Assembly: GCA_028285415.1 (NCBI GenBank)
Contig: JANQPF010000029.1
Span: 55,866 to 119,865, forward strand
DNA length: 64,000 nucleotides
Direction: 5' to 3'
Origin: Pseudomonadales bacterium
Lineage (GTDB): Bacteria; Pseudomonadota; Gammaproteobacteria; Pseudomonadales; Azotimanducaceae
Shown here piece after piece: positions 1 to 8,065 of this stretch. How positions within the stretch are numbered: the first letter of the stretch is position 1; each line of letters begins with the position of its first letter. Below the pieces are notes generated by a model, which was not told the DNA's origin, searched no databases, and saw nothing but the letters and a program-made list of their open reading frames with translations. A program made the translations under genes and the position numbers.

Positions 1-236
1 TTTTCCCTGAGGCGCCTGCAGATCTGCAGGCCATCCGCATCGGACAACATGATGTCGAGGAGCACCAGGTCGACGGCGTCACGGGCAAGCGCCCGATCGA
101 GCTCCGTTTCGGTGGCAACACCGGTGCAGCGAATGCCGTAGCGTTCCAGGTAACCGCACACGAGCGAGCGGATCTCGCTATCGTCATCCAGCAGGACAAC
201 GGCCGCCTCAGTCTGCTTTTTCCCTGATTCCGACAT
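1..236 (-). CDS. Response regulator, receiver domain (partial, runs off the left edge)
   Basis: The minus strand encodes an ATG-initiated receiver domain of about 78 residues that is still open at base 1, so the DNA-binding half is outside the window. Visible landmarks are the acidic pocket (LLDDD, about residues 15-19) and the phosphoacceptor Asp in DLVLLDIMLSDADG, then the start of the next helix (CRRLRE). This is the standard OmpR-type receiver layout. It is divergent from a CpxP/Spy-like gene at 393, as cpxR is from cpxP in enterobacteria, so a CpxR-like role is inferred. The output domain and any adjacent kinase cannot be seen. Confidence 0.85.
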   Translation of the reverse strand, partial: MSESGKKQTEAAVVLLDDDSEIRSLVCGYLERYGIRCTGVATETELDRALARDAVDLVLLDIMLSDADGLQICRRLRE

Positions 237-272
237 GCCAACGAGTATAACGGCAGCCACCCCGCCCGTTCC

Positions 273-326
273 GTTACAAGCGGTTTCACCCGCGCGTTCT
301 GCAATCTTCTGTTACAGAGCGAAACG
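273..326. promoter_or_regulatory. Divergent control region with repeated GTTACA elements
   Basis: The roughly 155 bases between the response regulator and the CpxP-like gene carry GTTACA at 273-278 and again at 311-316, each followed by GCG within two bases. The first copy is followed after four bases by GTTTCA, a 10-base period typical of tandem half-sites of OmpR/CpxR-family regulators. Autoregulation by the adjacent regulator is an inference; no footprint-level evidence is available. Confidence 0.35.
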
Positions 327-392
327 CCCCGGAGATCAACGCGGACCTGGTTGGCGGCACGCTGGCGGCACGTCAACAACGAGGAACTCAAC

Positions 393-935
393 ATGAATCT
401 ATTCAAAGTTGCCACTACCGCCGTTCTTGCGACGCTGGCGGCGCTGACGTTCGGAGTGGCCGCAATCTGGGCCCTGTGGCCATCCGCCGCCGAAGCGAGC
501 GCCGGTATCGCAAAACATGCCGCCGGCTGGCACGGGCACGCGGGTGACCACTGCGCACGCCTCGACGGACACCACGTACGCATCGGCGAAGCTGTCATCA
601 GCGCGGGACTTGATCTCGACGAGAACCAGGAGGCGTCTCTTCGAGTGATAGCCACCCGTGTCGAGACACTCAGCGAAGACCTCAGATCAACCTGCGAATC
701 AACCGACCTTACCTCGCTGGACGGCAGTCTCCAGGGTGTGGAAACCGCTCTGGCTTTGAGCGCCGCGGCCATGGGGGACATTCGCCCCCTGGTCAGTGAC
801 TTCTACGCCGGATTGAACGAAACACAGCGCGCGACACTGCACGAGCACATGCAGCGTCATGGCCGGCACGGCCGGCATCGCGGACACGGCTGGCGTGGTG
901 CTTCACCTGATCCCGAGGCAGGCAATGCCGGATAA
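393..935 (+). CDS. CpxP/Spy-like periplasmic stress protein
   Basis: Protein of 180 residues with an N-terminal signal-anchor (about residues 5-30), then a helical, His-rich domain. The segment LNETQRATLHEHM resembles the LTxxQ motif of the Spy/CpxP family. The C-terminus is a basic His/Arg/Gly run (RHGRHGRHRGHGW), possibly metal-binding. The ATG at 393 has a GAGGAA ribosome site; an upstream in-frame start at 351 has none. CpxP/Spy proteins are periplasmic chaperones or inhibitors of the Cpx sensor. The divergent response regulator supports that role. Overlaps the next gene by 11 bases. Confidence 0.65.
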   Translation: MNLFKVATTAVLATLAALTFGVAAIWALWPSAAEASAGIAKHAAGWHGHAGDHCARLDGHHVRIGEAVISAGLDLDENQEASLRVIATRVETLSEDLRSTCESTDLTSLDGSLQGVETALALSAAAMGDIRPLVSDFYAGLNETQRATLHEHMQRHGRHGRHRGHGWRGASPDPEAGNAG

Positions 936-1419
936 ACTGGTGCTCGGCGAACGCGTTCAGAAGAGAGCAGTTGTGCAGCCACCCAGAATCCTGCCGCCCC
1001 ATTACCTCGCGATCAGCGTGCTGTTGATTCTCGCCACCGCGGCGCTCGACATAGCGCCGCTGGTGGCGAACCCATGGGTTTATCTGGGCCTGGTGCCGAT
1101 GGCAGCCGGTATCGCGATTGCAGTACAAGGCTCACGCCAGTTTGCCGCCGTCGAGACCAACATTGTTCCGCTGACAAAATCGACCACGCTCGTTACCGAC
1201 GGCGTGTTTGCGTTCTCACGCAACCCCATGTATCTCGGCATGATGCTGCTGCTCGCCGGGCTTGCCATCATCGCGGACAACGCGCTGGCCTGGTCCGCGG
1301 TGGTGGCGTTCTGGCTGATCATACAGTTCGCGTTCATCCGCCGGGAGGAACGTCTCATGGCAGAGACTTTCGGCGACGCCTACAACGAGTACAAAAAGAG
1401 CGTTCGGCGCTGGATCTGA
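925..1419 (+). CDS. Isoprenylcysteine carboxyl methyltransferase / PEMT-family membrane protein
   Basis: Polytopic protein of 164 residues with about four membrane segments. The C-terminal half has the family signature GVFAFSRNPMYLGM followed by a hydrophobic hairpin and REERLMAETFGDAYNEYKKSVRRW, which matches the SAM-binding region of bacterial ICMT/phospholipid methyltransferase homologues. The substrate cannot be told. The ATG at 925 overlaps the end of the CpxP-like gene, so the two are probably co-transcribed. Confidence 0.75.
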   Translation: MPDKLVLGERVQKRAVVQPPRILPPHYLAISVLLILATAALDIAPLVANPWVYLGLVPMAAGIAIAVQGSRQFAAVETNIVPLTKSTTLVTDGVFAFSRNPMYLGMMLLLAGLAIIADNALAWSAVVAFWLIIQFAFIRREERLMAETFGDAYNEYKKSVRRWI

Positions 1420-1431
1420 GGCGCTCTCAGA

Positions 1432-3066
1432 TCAGCGCCGCTGGCGCACGAGCACTTTGCTTGCCGGATACTCGACCTCGTACTCGTGACGGATGCGCCA
1501 GGTGTCGCCGCCGCTCAGGTTCCTGCGCCACACCAGGACCCCGCGCTTGTCGTCGAAGTCCGCTTCCGTTGCGGGCGTTGCGTCATCACCGAGCGCTACG
1601 TCGATGTCTTTGTTTATCGCAACCGGCAGCACGTCGATGACTTCCACGGTCGTCGGGGAGCGACGCCGGTTGGTGATCTCGAAGACGAGATCCGTCCGCT
1701 CCGTTTTGGTCCGGCCGATGAATCCACCTTCACCTTTTTCACCACCCTGATCCTGCAGCGAAAACTCGACCTGTCGGTCCTGTCCCATGGGTAGCACCAT
1801 TTCCTGACCGGGCAGCGCCGTCGGCATCCACGACTCCCCGACAAACACGCGGTCGACATATACCTGCAGCGAACTGGCATAGAGCGGCACGTCCGCGTCG
1901 TAGGTAAACTGCGCGGTCAGGAACGCATCCAGGCTCTGGCGGGGCACAATCCGGGTGACGAGCTCCGCTGCCATTTCGAACGTGGCGAGCTCAAACGTCT
2001 GCGCTTCGTCCGCGTCGTTTGCGACATTCACCCTGCCCGGAATCTGATAGTTCACGGCATACGCGCCAACCTCCGTGGCCCGCTCCCGCGCGGCGCCGCT
2101 CACCACAATTTCTTCGATAGCATCCGTGGCTAGCGCCATTGGCGCGCTGCGCTTCGCCATCGGCGGCTGCACTTCGACGAGGTCGAGAAACTCGCTCGTC
2201 GGATCGGGTGCCGCCAGCGCGCTGGAAGGGTCGCTGGTGGACAACGTCAAAGCGGCATTCTGCCAGTCTTCGTCGGTGGTCTGCCTGACTTCCGCTTTCT
2301 GTAGCAAACGCAGCGCGCCTGCATTGCTGTCGAGGCGAGCTTCATAGACCGGTGACCAGGTGGCGCTCTCGACGAAATAGTGTAAAAGCACCGTCACCTC
2401 TTGCGCCGCCGCGGCATTCAACGCCACGTTCAGACGGCTTGCGGAAAGGCTGCCGCCACGCAGATCGCGAAGCTCCCGTTGCAGTCGCGAGAGCACCTTC
2501 TGCTGCTCCCGCCCTGCCACCTTGACCTCTCTGATGGTGGCTCGCGCCGCCGCGGCGCCGTCTTCCAGCACGTTCAGAGCCGCGCGCCACGATTCGACAT
2601 CAGCGGTACCACGGGCGCCTTCGAACCAGGACTCTTTGGCATACCCCGCGGCAATGCCATCCAGAAACTTGAGCTTGAGCTCAGCCGTCTTACCCCGATC
2701 TTCGAGCTCCCCAATCAGCGCCTCAACCGCTTCGATCTGCTCAGTCAGATCGCGGACCTGCGCATCGTACGCCGCTTCAGTTTGTACTCTGTCAAAACGA
2801 ATCTGTCCCAGCTCGGCGTTGCCCTGCGCCACTTCCAGGCGCACGTTGCCGGCGTTTACCGCGCTGCTCAATCCTTCGAAGGTCACCTGCGAAACACCCC
2901 GCGGCACGTCAATCCGTGCGCTTCGCGTGACCATGGCGCCCGCCTGATACACGGTCACCGCCTCAATCTCCGATGTCACGGGCAGGGCCACGGCCAGCGT
3001 CGAGGCGAGAAGGCCAACGCACCACAAACTCGTTTGTATCATCACCCGTTCAGATCTGCGCTTCAT
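1432..3066 (-). CDS. DUF4139 domain protein (mucoidy inhibitor MuiA-like), secreted
   Basis: Protein of 544 residues with a signal peptide in the first 25 or so residues (an alternative start nine codons in also leaves a signal peptide). An N-terminal DUF4140-like region (VTVYQAGAMVTRSARIDVPRGV) and a central coiled coil (about residues 85-200) precede a C-terminal beta-rich DUF4139 region (VLLHYFVESATWSPVYEARL, ending WRIRHEYEVEYP). The biochemical role of the family is not established. Convergent with the methyltransferase at 1419, 12 bases away. Confidence 0.75.
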   Translation of the reverse strand: MKRRSERVMIQTSLWCVGLLASTLAVALPVTSEIEAVTVYQAGAMVTRSARIDVPRGVSQVTFEGLSSAVNAGNVRLEVAQGNAELGQIRFDRVQTEAAYDAQVRDLTEQIEAVEALIGELEDRGKTAELKLKFLDGIAAGYAKESWFEGARGTADVESWRAALNVLEDGAAAARATIREVKVAGREQQKVLSRLQRELRDLRGGSLSASRLNVALNAAAAQEVTVLLHYFVESATWSPVYEARLDSNAGALRLLQKAEVRQTTDEDWQNAALTLSTSDPSSALAAPDPTSEFLDLVEVQPPMAKRSAPMALATDAIEEIVVSGAARERATEVGAYAVNYQIPGRVNVANDADEAQTFELATFEMAAELVTRIVPRQSLDAFLTAQFTYDADVPLYASSLQVYVDRVFVGESWMPTALPGQEMVLPMGQDRQVEFSLQDQGGEKGEGGFIGRTKTERTDLVFEITNRRRSPTTVEVIDVLPVAINKDIDVALGDDATPATEADFDDKRGVLVWRRNLSGGDTWRIRHEYEVEYPASKVLVRQRR

Positions 3067-3161
3067 GCCAGCTTCCCGTCAAATGCGCCAAGATTGTAAG
3101 TGAAATCGTGAATGTGCGCTGAATCACACCAACGGAGGGGGGGCTCACCTAAGCTCACGGC

Positions 3162-3413
3162 ATGCGTAAATCCGATCTCACCCCGCAGACCCACGAGCGC
3201 GCACCAAAGCGCGTCTTCCGAGAGGGTAAGCTGTGGTACTACAACACCCGCGAAGGCCGCCGCGGCCCGTTCGATTCCGAAATTGAGCTGCGCAAAGACC
3301 TGCGTTCTTATATCGGTACGATGGCGTTTCTCGAAGACAACGCCGCGGAGTTGCCGGAGGATCTCGACTGCAACGACGTGACCCTCGTGCACATGGATAC
3401 GCCGCGCTTCTAG
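3162..3413 (+). CDS. Small conserved-type hypothetical protein
   Basis: Soluble 83-residue protein with a compact aromatic core (KRVFREGKLWYYNTREGRRGPFDSEIELRKDLRSYI), which looks like the WYxTREGxxGPF pattern of a small gammaproteobacterial domain family (I believe DUF6316; not verified). No cysteines and no signal peptide. Its 3' end overlaps the convergent gene at 3410 by four bases. Function unknown. Confidence 0.55.
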   Translation: MRKSDLTPQTHERAPKRVFREGKLWYYNTREGRRGPFDSEIELRKDLRSYIGTMAFLEDNAAELPEDLDCNDVTLVHMDTPRF

Positions 3414-3715
3414 TCTTCCGGAGGCCAGGGAAAGTCTTCGGGCGCATTCAATGAAGTGCGCACAAATTCATTCCACAGAGACACCACCTGCTGGGCGTTT
3501 TCGCTGTGCGTCTGCGCGGCAGACTGATGCCATTCCATCTTGTGGTTCACACAGTCGCGGAACGTATTGATGTCGGCAACAAACCGGTTCCATTGCGCGT
3601 CGTTTTGATCATCCTGGGGCCGCTCCGGCGCAATGCAGGCATGATTCATCGGTTCGTGCGCAAGCACCAGCGGACTCACACAGATCATCAGTAGTATGGC
3701 AAGTATCTTGTTCAT
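3410..3715 (-). CDS. Small secreted hypothetical protein
   Basis: Protein of 101 residues with a clear signal peptide (residues 1-19, MNKILAILLMICVSPLVLA, cleavage before HEP). The mature part is acidic with two cysteines (HACIAPE and FRDCVNHK), so a single periplasmic disulfide is possible. No domain recognised. Codon use matches neighbouring genes. Confidence 0.6.
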   Translation of the reverse strand: MNKILAILLMICVSPLVLAHEPMNHACIAPERPQDDQNDAQWNRFVADINTFRDCVNHKMEWHQSAAQTHSENAQQVVSLWNEFVRTSLNAPEDFPWPPED

Positions 3716-3801
3716 AACTTCACCTGTTTACGGCTGCATTGTTTCCGTAAATCTCTCTATGATCTGTGCGCTGAACAGCAATCTTTGCCTCGGGAGGCCA
3801 T

Positions 3802-4344
3802 TTGGCCGAGAAATACGACACACTCAGCCCGGAACTACGGGACTGGATCGCCGCGCAACACGTCTTTTTTGTGGCTACGGCGGCGCCGGACGGCCACATC
3901 AACGTCTCACCGAAAGGTCAGGACAGCCTGCGGGTCATCGACGAAAGCACGCTCCTGTGGCTGAATCTCACCGGCAGCGGCAACGAGACCGCGGCACACC
4001 TGAAGACAATCAATCGCATGACGCTCATGTGGTGTGCGTTTCAAGGCCCACCGCAAATCCTCAGGGTGTACGGTCAGGCGAAGGTGGTGCACCCGCGTGA
4101 CCCCGAGTGGTCAACCTGCACCGAGACGCTCGACGCGCCGGTGGGTGCGCGCCAGTACTTCCTCGTCGACGTCGAATTTGTGCAGACTTCCTGCGGCTAC
4201 GCCGTGCCGCTCATGGACTTTCAGGAGGATCGCCAGGCGCTTGCCCTATGGAGCGACAAGCGCGGCGAAGACGGCATCCGGGACTACTGGGTAGAGAAAA
4301 ACGTCACGAGTCTGGACGGCCTGCCAACGGGTATTCTCGATTGA
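3802..4344 (+). CDS. Pyridoxamine 5'-phosphate oxidase-family (split-barrel flavin) protein
   Basis: Protein of 180 residues. HVFFVATAAPDGHINVSPKG, then LWLNLTGSGNETAAHL and NRMTLMWCAFQGPPQILRVYG, follow the FMN-binding split beta-barrel layout. The start is TTG at 3802 because a GGGAGG ribosome site lies five bases upstream (3792-3797) and no ATG fits. The substrate is unknown; the family includes FMN- and F420-binding reductases as well as true PNP oxidases, and key PdxH residues are not evident. Confidence 0.75.
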   Translation: MAEKYDTLSPELRDWIAAQHVFFVATAAPDGHINVSPKGQDSLRVIDESTLLWLNLTGSGNETAAHLKTINRMTLMWCAFQGPPQILRVYGQAKVVHPRDPEWSTCTETLDAPVGARQYFLVDVEFVQTSCGYAVPLMDFQEDRQALALWSDKRGEDGIRDYWVEKNVTSLDGLPTGILD

Positions 4345-4385
4345 ACAGCAAAGTCCCTGGGCTGTAAGAAGGGGACGGCGTTACG

Positions 4386-5789
4386 CTAGAGAGCCGGGTA
4401 GCTGAGGCCGCCCGTCGCGCTTTCAAAAGCCGCTCCGGCGCGCAGCAGCAGGCCTTCGCCCAGATGCGGACCAATCAGCTGCACCGAACGCGGCAGACCT
4501 GCAGCGTTCAGGTCGAGCGGCAAGGTCAGCGTAGGGTGACCCGAATAATCGAACGGTGCGGTGAACGTGATGAACGCGGCGCGCGCTTCGTCGTCGGCAA
4601 CCGCGGTGTCCATGTCGGTAACCGTTGGTGATGCAATCGGCATGCAAGGTGCCAGCAGCAGATCCACGTCGGCAAAAATCTGATCGAGCGCGGTACGGAA
4701 GCGTTCGCGAACAGATTCGAGCTCCGCATACTTATCCGCACCGACCGAGCTGCCAAGCTCAATGAGACCGGCCAGCACCGGGCCGTACATGTGCTTGAGA
4801 CGGGGATAGTAATCAGCGTGTGCACGGGCACATTCGACACCGGTAGTCAGTCCCCACTCGTCCACCAGCTGCCGGTAGTCGCCGGGTATGGCCACGTCGC
4901 AAACCTCTGCGCCAAGGCCGGTCAATAGCTCTGCAGCTCGACGCACACCGTCAACAATCTCAGGGTCAACACCGTCCGTCACGTAGCGCCAGTCGATGCC
5001 TACCTTCAGATCCGCGATCCCCTCGTCGAGGGCGCCGCTGTAGTTCGGCACAGGGGCATCGAGGCTCGAGGCGTCATGCACATCATGCCCAGCAATCACG
5101 GTCAGCAGGCGCGCCGCATCCTCCACCGTCCGGGTCATGGGGCCTATGTGGTCGAGACTGCCTGCCAACTCAAAAGCACCATGACGGCTGACCCGCCCAT
5201 AGGTTGGTTTCAATCCGACGAGGCCACAGCTGGCACAGGGAAAACGGATGCTGCCACCGGTATCGGTACCAAGCGCGCCGTAAGCCAGTCCCGCGGCCAC
5301 CGCAACGCCGGATCCAGAGGACGACACGCCGGGCCAGTAATCCGGATTCCAGGGGTTTTTGGGTGGGTCAATTTCCGGGTGATGAGCACCGAACGCACCC
5401 TCCGTCAGCTGCGTCTTCCCAATGATCACCGCACCCGCGCCTTTCAGGCGACTGACCACAGTGGCGTCGAAGTCGGGCTTGAAGTCCGCCATCACCAGCG
5501 TGCCGCTGGCGGTTGCCTCCGCCTTCGTGAACAGGAGGTCTTTGATGGCAATGGGTACCCCGTGCAGCGCGCCAAGGGGTTCGCCACTGTCCCTGGCTTG
5601 ATCCAGCTCAGCCGCGCGGGTGACAGCCGCGTCGCCATCCTTCCTGGCAAACGCCTTCAGTTTCGGTTCGAGCGCGTCGATACGCTCGAGCGTCTCCCGA
5701 GCCAGGGTCTCGGCCGAAAGCGCGCCGCTTTTCAGCTGCCGGCACGTATCGGCCAGCGACCGGTAGTGACGTGGATTGTCTTCAGGCAT
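4386..5789 (-). CDS. Amidase signature family hydrolase
   Basis: Protein of about 467 residues with the full Ser-cisSer-Lys triad context: Lys in HGVPIAIKDLL, the glycine/serine-rich stretch GVSSSGSGVAVAAGLAYGA, and the nucleophile region GTDTGGSIRFPCA. It would hydrolyse a carboxamide, but the family spans GatA-like, aryl-amide and peptide amidases, so the substrate is open. ATG at 5789 overlaps the end of the FAD oxidase by eight bases, so the two are translationally coupled. It is one of two amidases in the window and not a close copy of the one at 11904. Confidence 0.9.
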   Translation of the reverse strand: MPEDNPRHYRSLADTCRQLKSGALSAETLARETLERIDALEPKLKAFARKDGDAAVTRAAELDQARDSGEPLGALHGVPIAIKDLLFTKAEATASGTLVMADFKPDFDATVVSRLKGAGAVIIGKTQLTEGAFGAHHPEIDPPKNPWNPDYWPGVSSSGSGVAVAAGLAYGALGTDTGGSIRFPCASCGLVGLKPTYGRVSRHGAFELAGSLDHIGPMTRTVEDAARLLTVIAGHDVHDASSLDAPVPNYSGALDEGIADLKVGIDWRYVTDGVDPEIVDGVRRAAELLTGLGAEVCDVAIPGDYRQLVDEWGLTTGVECARAHADYYPRLKHMYGPVLAGLIELGSSVGADKYAELESVRERFRTALDQIFADVDLLLAPCMPIASPTVTDMDTAVADDEARAAFITFTAPFDYSGHPTLTLPLDLNAAGLPRSVQLIGPHLGEGLLLRAGAAFESATGGLSYPAL

Positions 5790-7182
5790 CAAAGATCTTT
5801 CCCGGATTGAGAATGCCCTTCGGATCGAGCGACCCTTTCAACGTCCGCATGAGCTCAATCTCTGCTGGCGATCGCGAAATGGACAGATACGGTTTTTTCT
5901 CGAGACCCACACCGTGCTCAGCGGAAACCGACCCACCAATAGCGGCAAGCGGTTCGTAAACGCACTTCTCGACGGCACGACGCGCCTCGGCAGACCCGTC
6001 TCCTACGCTGACGACAAAGTGCAGGTTGCCGTCGCCCATGTGGCCAAGGGTGAAGTTGCGTACCTCGGTAAATTCTCTCTCGAGGCCTGCGTTGACCTCG
6101 GCAACGTAGTCTTCCATGAACGGGATCCGCAGTGACACGTCGAAGACGAACACCGGAGCGTAGCGGAAGCCCTGCTCGACATCGTCCCGCAGCGCCCAGA
6201 TCTGCTGGCGCTGTGCTTCGGAATGGGCGAATACGGCATCCGCAATGAGCTCCTGCTCCAGGGCTTCGGTCAGGACAGCCTCTACCAGCGTATCGTCCGC
6301 GCCCATTGCCTCAACGAGCACGTAGTACGGGTAGTCAGACGGCAGCGGGGCCGTATTTGTCGCCGGCGGGGTCGTGACAAGCTCATAAAAGTTATGCCAC
6401 ATGAGCTCAAACGCCGACAGACAGCCTCGCAGCCCGCCGTCGACGTGCTTGAGAAAACGCAGGAGCTTGTCGAAGCTTTCCACGGCCACAAGCATTGTCG
6501 GCTGTGAGCTGACCGCCTCGCGACAGCGCAGCACTGCCCGGGTTACGACGCCAAGCGTACCCTCACTGCCGATGAAAATGTGCTTGAGATCATAGCCGGC
6601 GTTGTTTTTTATCATCTGATTCATCGCGCTGATGACGGTGCCATCAGCAAGCACCGCTTCGACGCCGAGCACCATGTCGCGCGTCATGCCATAGCGGATG
6701 ACGCGGTTACCGCCAGCGTTGGTCGATATGTTTCCACCAACCGTACACGAGCCTCGACCACCAAGATCCAATGGAAACATCAGCCCATGCTCCGCCACCG
6801 TCTCTTGCAACGTCTGCAGGACAACCCCGCTCTGCACGACTACCGTGCGCTCCATGGGATTGATGGCTTCGATGGCGTTCATCCGTTCCGTGGAGAGCAC
6901 AACGTCATGCGCCTGCGTGATGCCACCTTCCACGAGACCGGTGAGGCCGCCGTGCGTCACGACGCTCTGTCCGTGCTCGTGACAGATCCTGAGTGCGGTT
7001 GAAACCTCTTCGGTAGTACGCGGGCGCAGCAGCACCCGTGCGGCAATGTTGTCGCTACGCCAGATACCGGCACCGCGAGAGGTGACATCCTGATCCAGGA
7101 GCAGAACGTCATCGCCAAGGGCGTCGCGCAACGCCTGGACAACGGGCCGTTCTTCCGTTGCGTTCGCTACGGCTTCAGACAT
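5782..7182 (-). CDS. FAD-linked 2-hydroxyacid dehydrogenase (GlcD / D-lactate dehydrogenase type)
   Basis: Protein of 466 residues. The PCMH-type FAD-binding domain occupies about residues 35-215 (SVVTHGGLTGLVEGG, LGGRGSCTVGGNISTNAGGNRVIRYG). The FAD-oxidase C-terminal domain follows and ends with the family hallmark HGVGLEKKPYLSISRSPAEIE. The family oxidises D-2-hydroxyacids (glycolate, D-lactate, 2-hydroxyglutarate). No glcE/glcF follow, so it is a stand-alone enzyme. The start has a strong GGAGG site. Likely operon with the downstream amidase. Confidence 0.88.
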   Translation of the reverse strand: MSEAVANATEERPVVQALRDALGDDVLLLDQDVTSRGAGIWRSDNIAARVLLRPRTTEEVSTALRICHEHGQSVVTHGGLTGLVEGGITQAHDVVLSTERMNAIEAINPMERTVVVQSGVVLQTLQETVAEHGLMFPLDLGGRGSCTVGGNISTNAGGNRVIRYGMTRDMVLGVEAVLADGTVISAMNQMIKNNAGYDLKHIFIGSEGTLGVVTRAVLRCREAVSSQPTMLVAVESFDKLLRFLKHVDGGLRGCLSAFELMWHNFYELVTTPPATNTAPLPSDYPYYVLVEAMGADDTLVEAVLTEALEQELIADAVFAHSEAQRQQIWALRDDVEQGFRYAPVFVFDVSLRIPFMEDYVAEVNAGLEREFTEVRNFTLGHMGDGNLHFVVSVGDGSAEARRAVEKCVYEPLAAIGGSVSAEHGVGLEKKPYLSISRSPAEIELMRTLKGSLDPKGILNPGKIFDA

Positions 7183-7237
7183 CTCCCCTTCCTCCTTTGC
7201 TAGAGCCGACCGATTTAGCGACTTTTTCGACGTCGCT

Positions 7238-8026
7238 TCAAGTACCGGCTGCGGCCGTCACCAGAAACTGAGGCAGGCAGAACAGAAACCGACCGGCGTC
7301 GAGCGTTGCCTCGACTTCAGCGAGCAACGCGTCGACCTCGCTGTCAGACAGCGTTTGAAAACGATTGATGTAGCCAGCCATGTTGCGCAGCACGTGCAGT
7401 CCACGGCCGCTGGTGTCGACGAAGGGTGAAAGGCGCACTTCAGGCGTGGCGTAGCCGGCATCAACGAGCAATCCGCTGATCCGCCGCCCGATGTATGGCT
7501 CGTTGAACGCGGGGGCAGCCGCCTCGAAAAACCGCGTGACGGTGTCCTTGTCCCAGGGCTGGACAATCACAAAGCCCCAGTCGCTGTCGATGACGTGGAT
7601 CAGACCATCCGGTTTCAGCACCCGCCTGATCTCGCCAAGCGTGGCCTCGAGATCCGGCACGTACTCCAGCACGTTTTTACAGATCACTCGGTCGAACGTG
7701 CCATCCTCAAAGGGCAGGCGGTGATCCTCGAGGTGGTGAAACGAGAGCGAAGGATGATCAGCATGGCGCGCGTTGGCGTCAGCGACAAACCGCGCGTTGA
7801 TGTCCGCGCCTGCCACTCGTCCCTGCGGCCCGACCAGCCCGGCAAGCCCTCCCGCAAAGAAACCCGGGCCTGATCCAAAATCCAGAACGCTCAGTCCTGG
7901 AGACAGCGCGGCTGGCGCCAGCAGCGCCTTGTGGCCTTCCTGCCAGACAAACATCTCCTCATAGCGTGCGATGCGCTCGTCTTCGATTTCGCGCCAGTGA
8001 TCCGTGTAGAAACTGCTGATGTCCAT
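7238..8026 (-). CDS. Class I SAM-dependent methyltransferase
   Basis: Protein of 262 residues. Motif I is VLDFGSGPGFFAGGLAGLV, the acidic loop is GADINARF, and motif post-II lies in FDRVICKNVLEYVPD with DGLIHVIDSDWGFV further on; this is the UbiE/Methyltransf_11 layout. The ATG is preceded by GGAGGGGACACC. Substrate unknown. Placed between the FAD oxidase and the sigma factor with short gaps on the same strand. Confidence 0.85.
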   Translation of the reverse strand: MDISSFYTDHWREIEDERIARYEEMFVWQEGHKALLAPAALSPGLSVLDFGSGPGFFAGGLAGLVGPQGRVAGADINARFVADANARHADHPSLSFHHLEDHRLPFEDGTFDRVICKNVLEYVPDLEATLGEIRRVLKPDGLIHVIDSDWGFVIVQPWDKDTVTRFFEAAAPAFNEPYIGRRISGLLVDAGYATPEVRLSPFVDTSGRGLHVLRNMAGYINRFQTLSDSEVDALLAEVEATLDAGRFLFCLPQFLVTAAAGT

Positions 8027-8065
8027 GGTGTCCCCTCCATCCCGGAGACATCACTTTAGCGCAAT

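Noticed and set aside
1..236. Idea that the left-edge and right-edge response regulators are two ends of one gene
   Set aside because: Both pieces cover the same receiver segment (CRRLRE versus IAQRLKK) with different sequences, so they are two genes.
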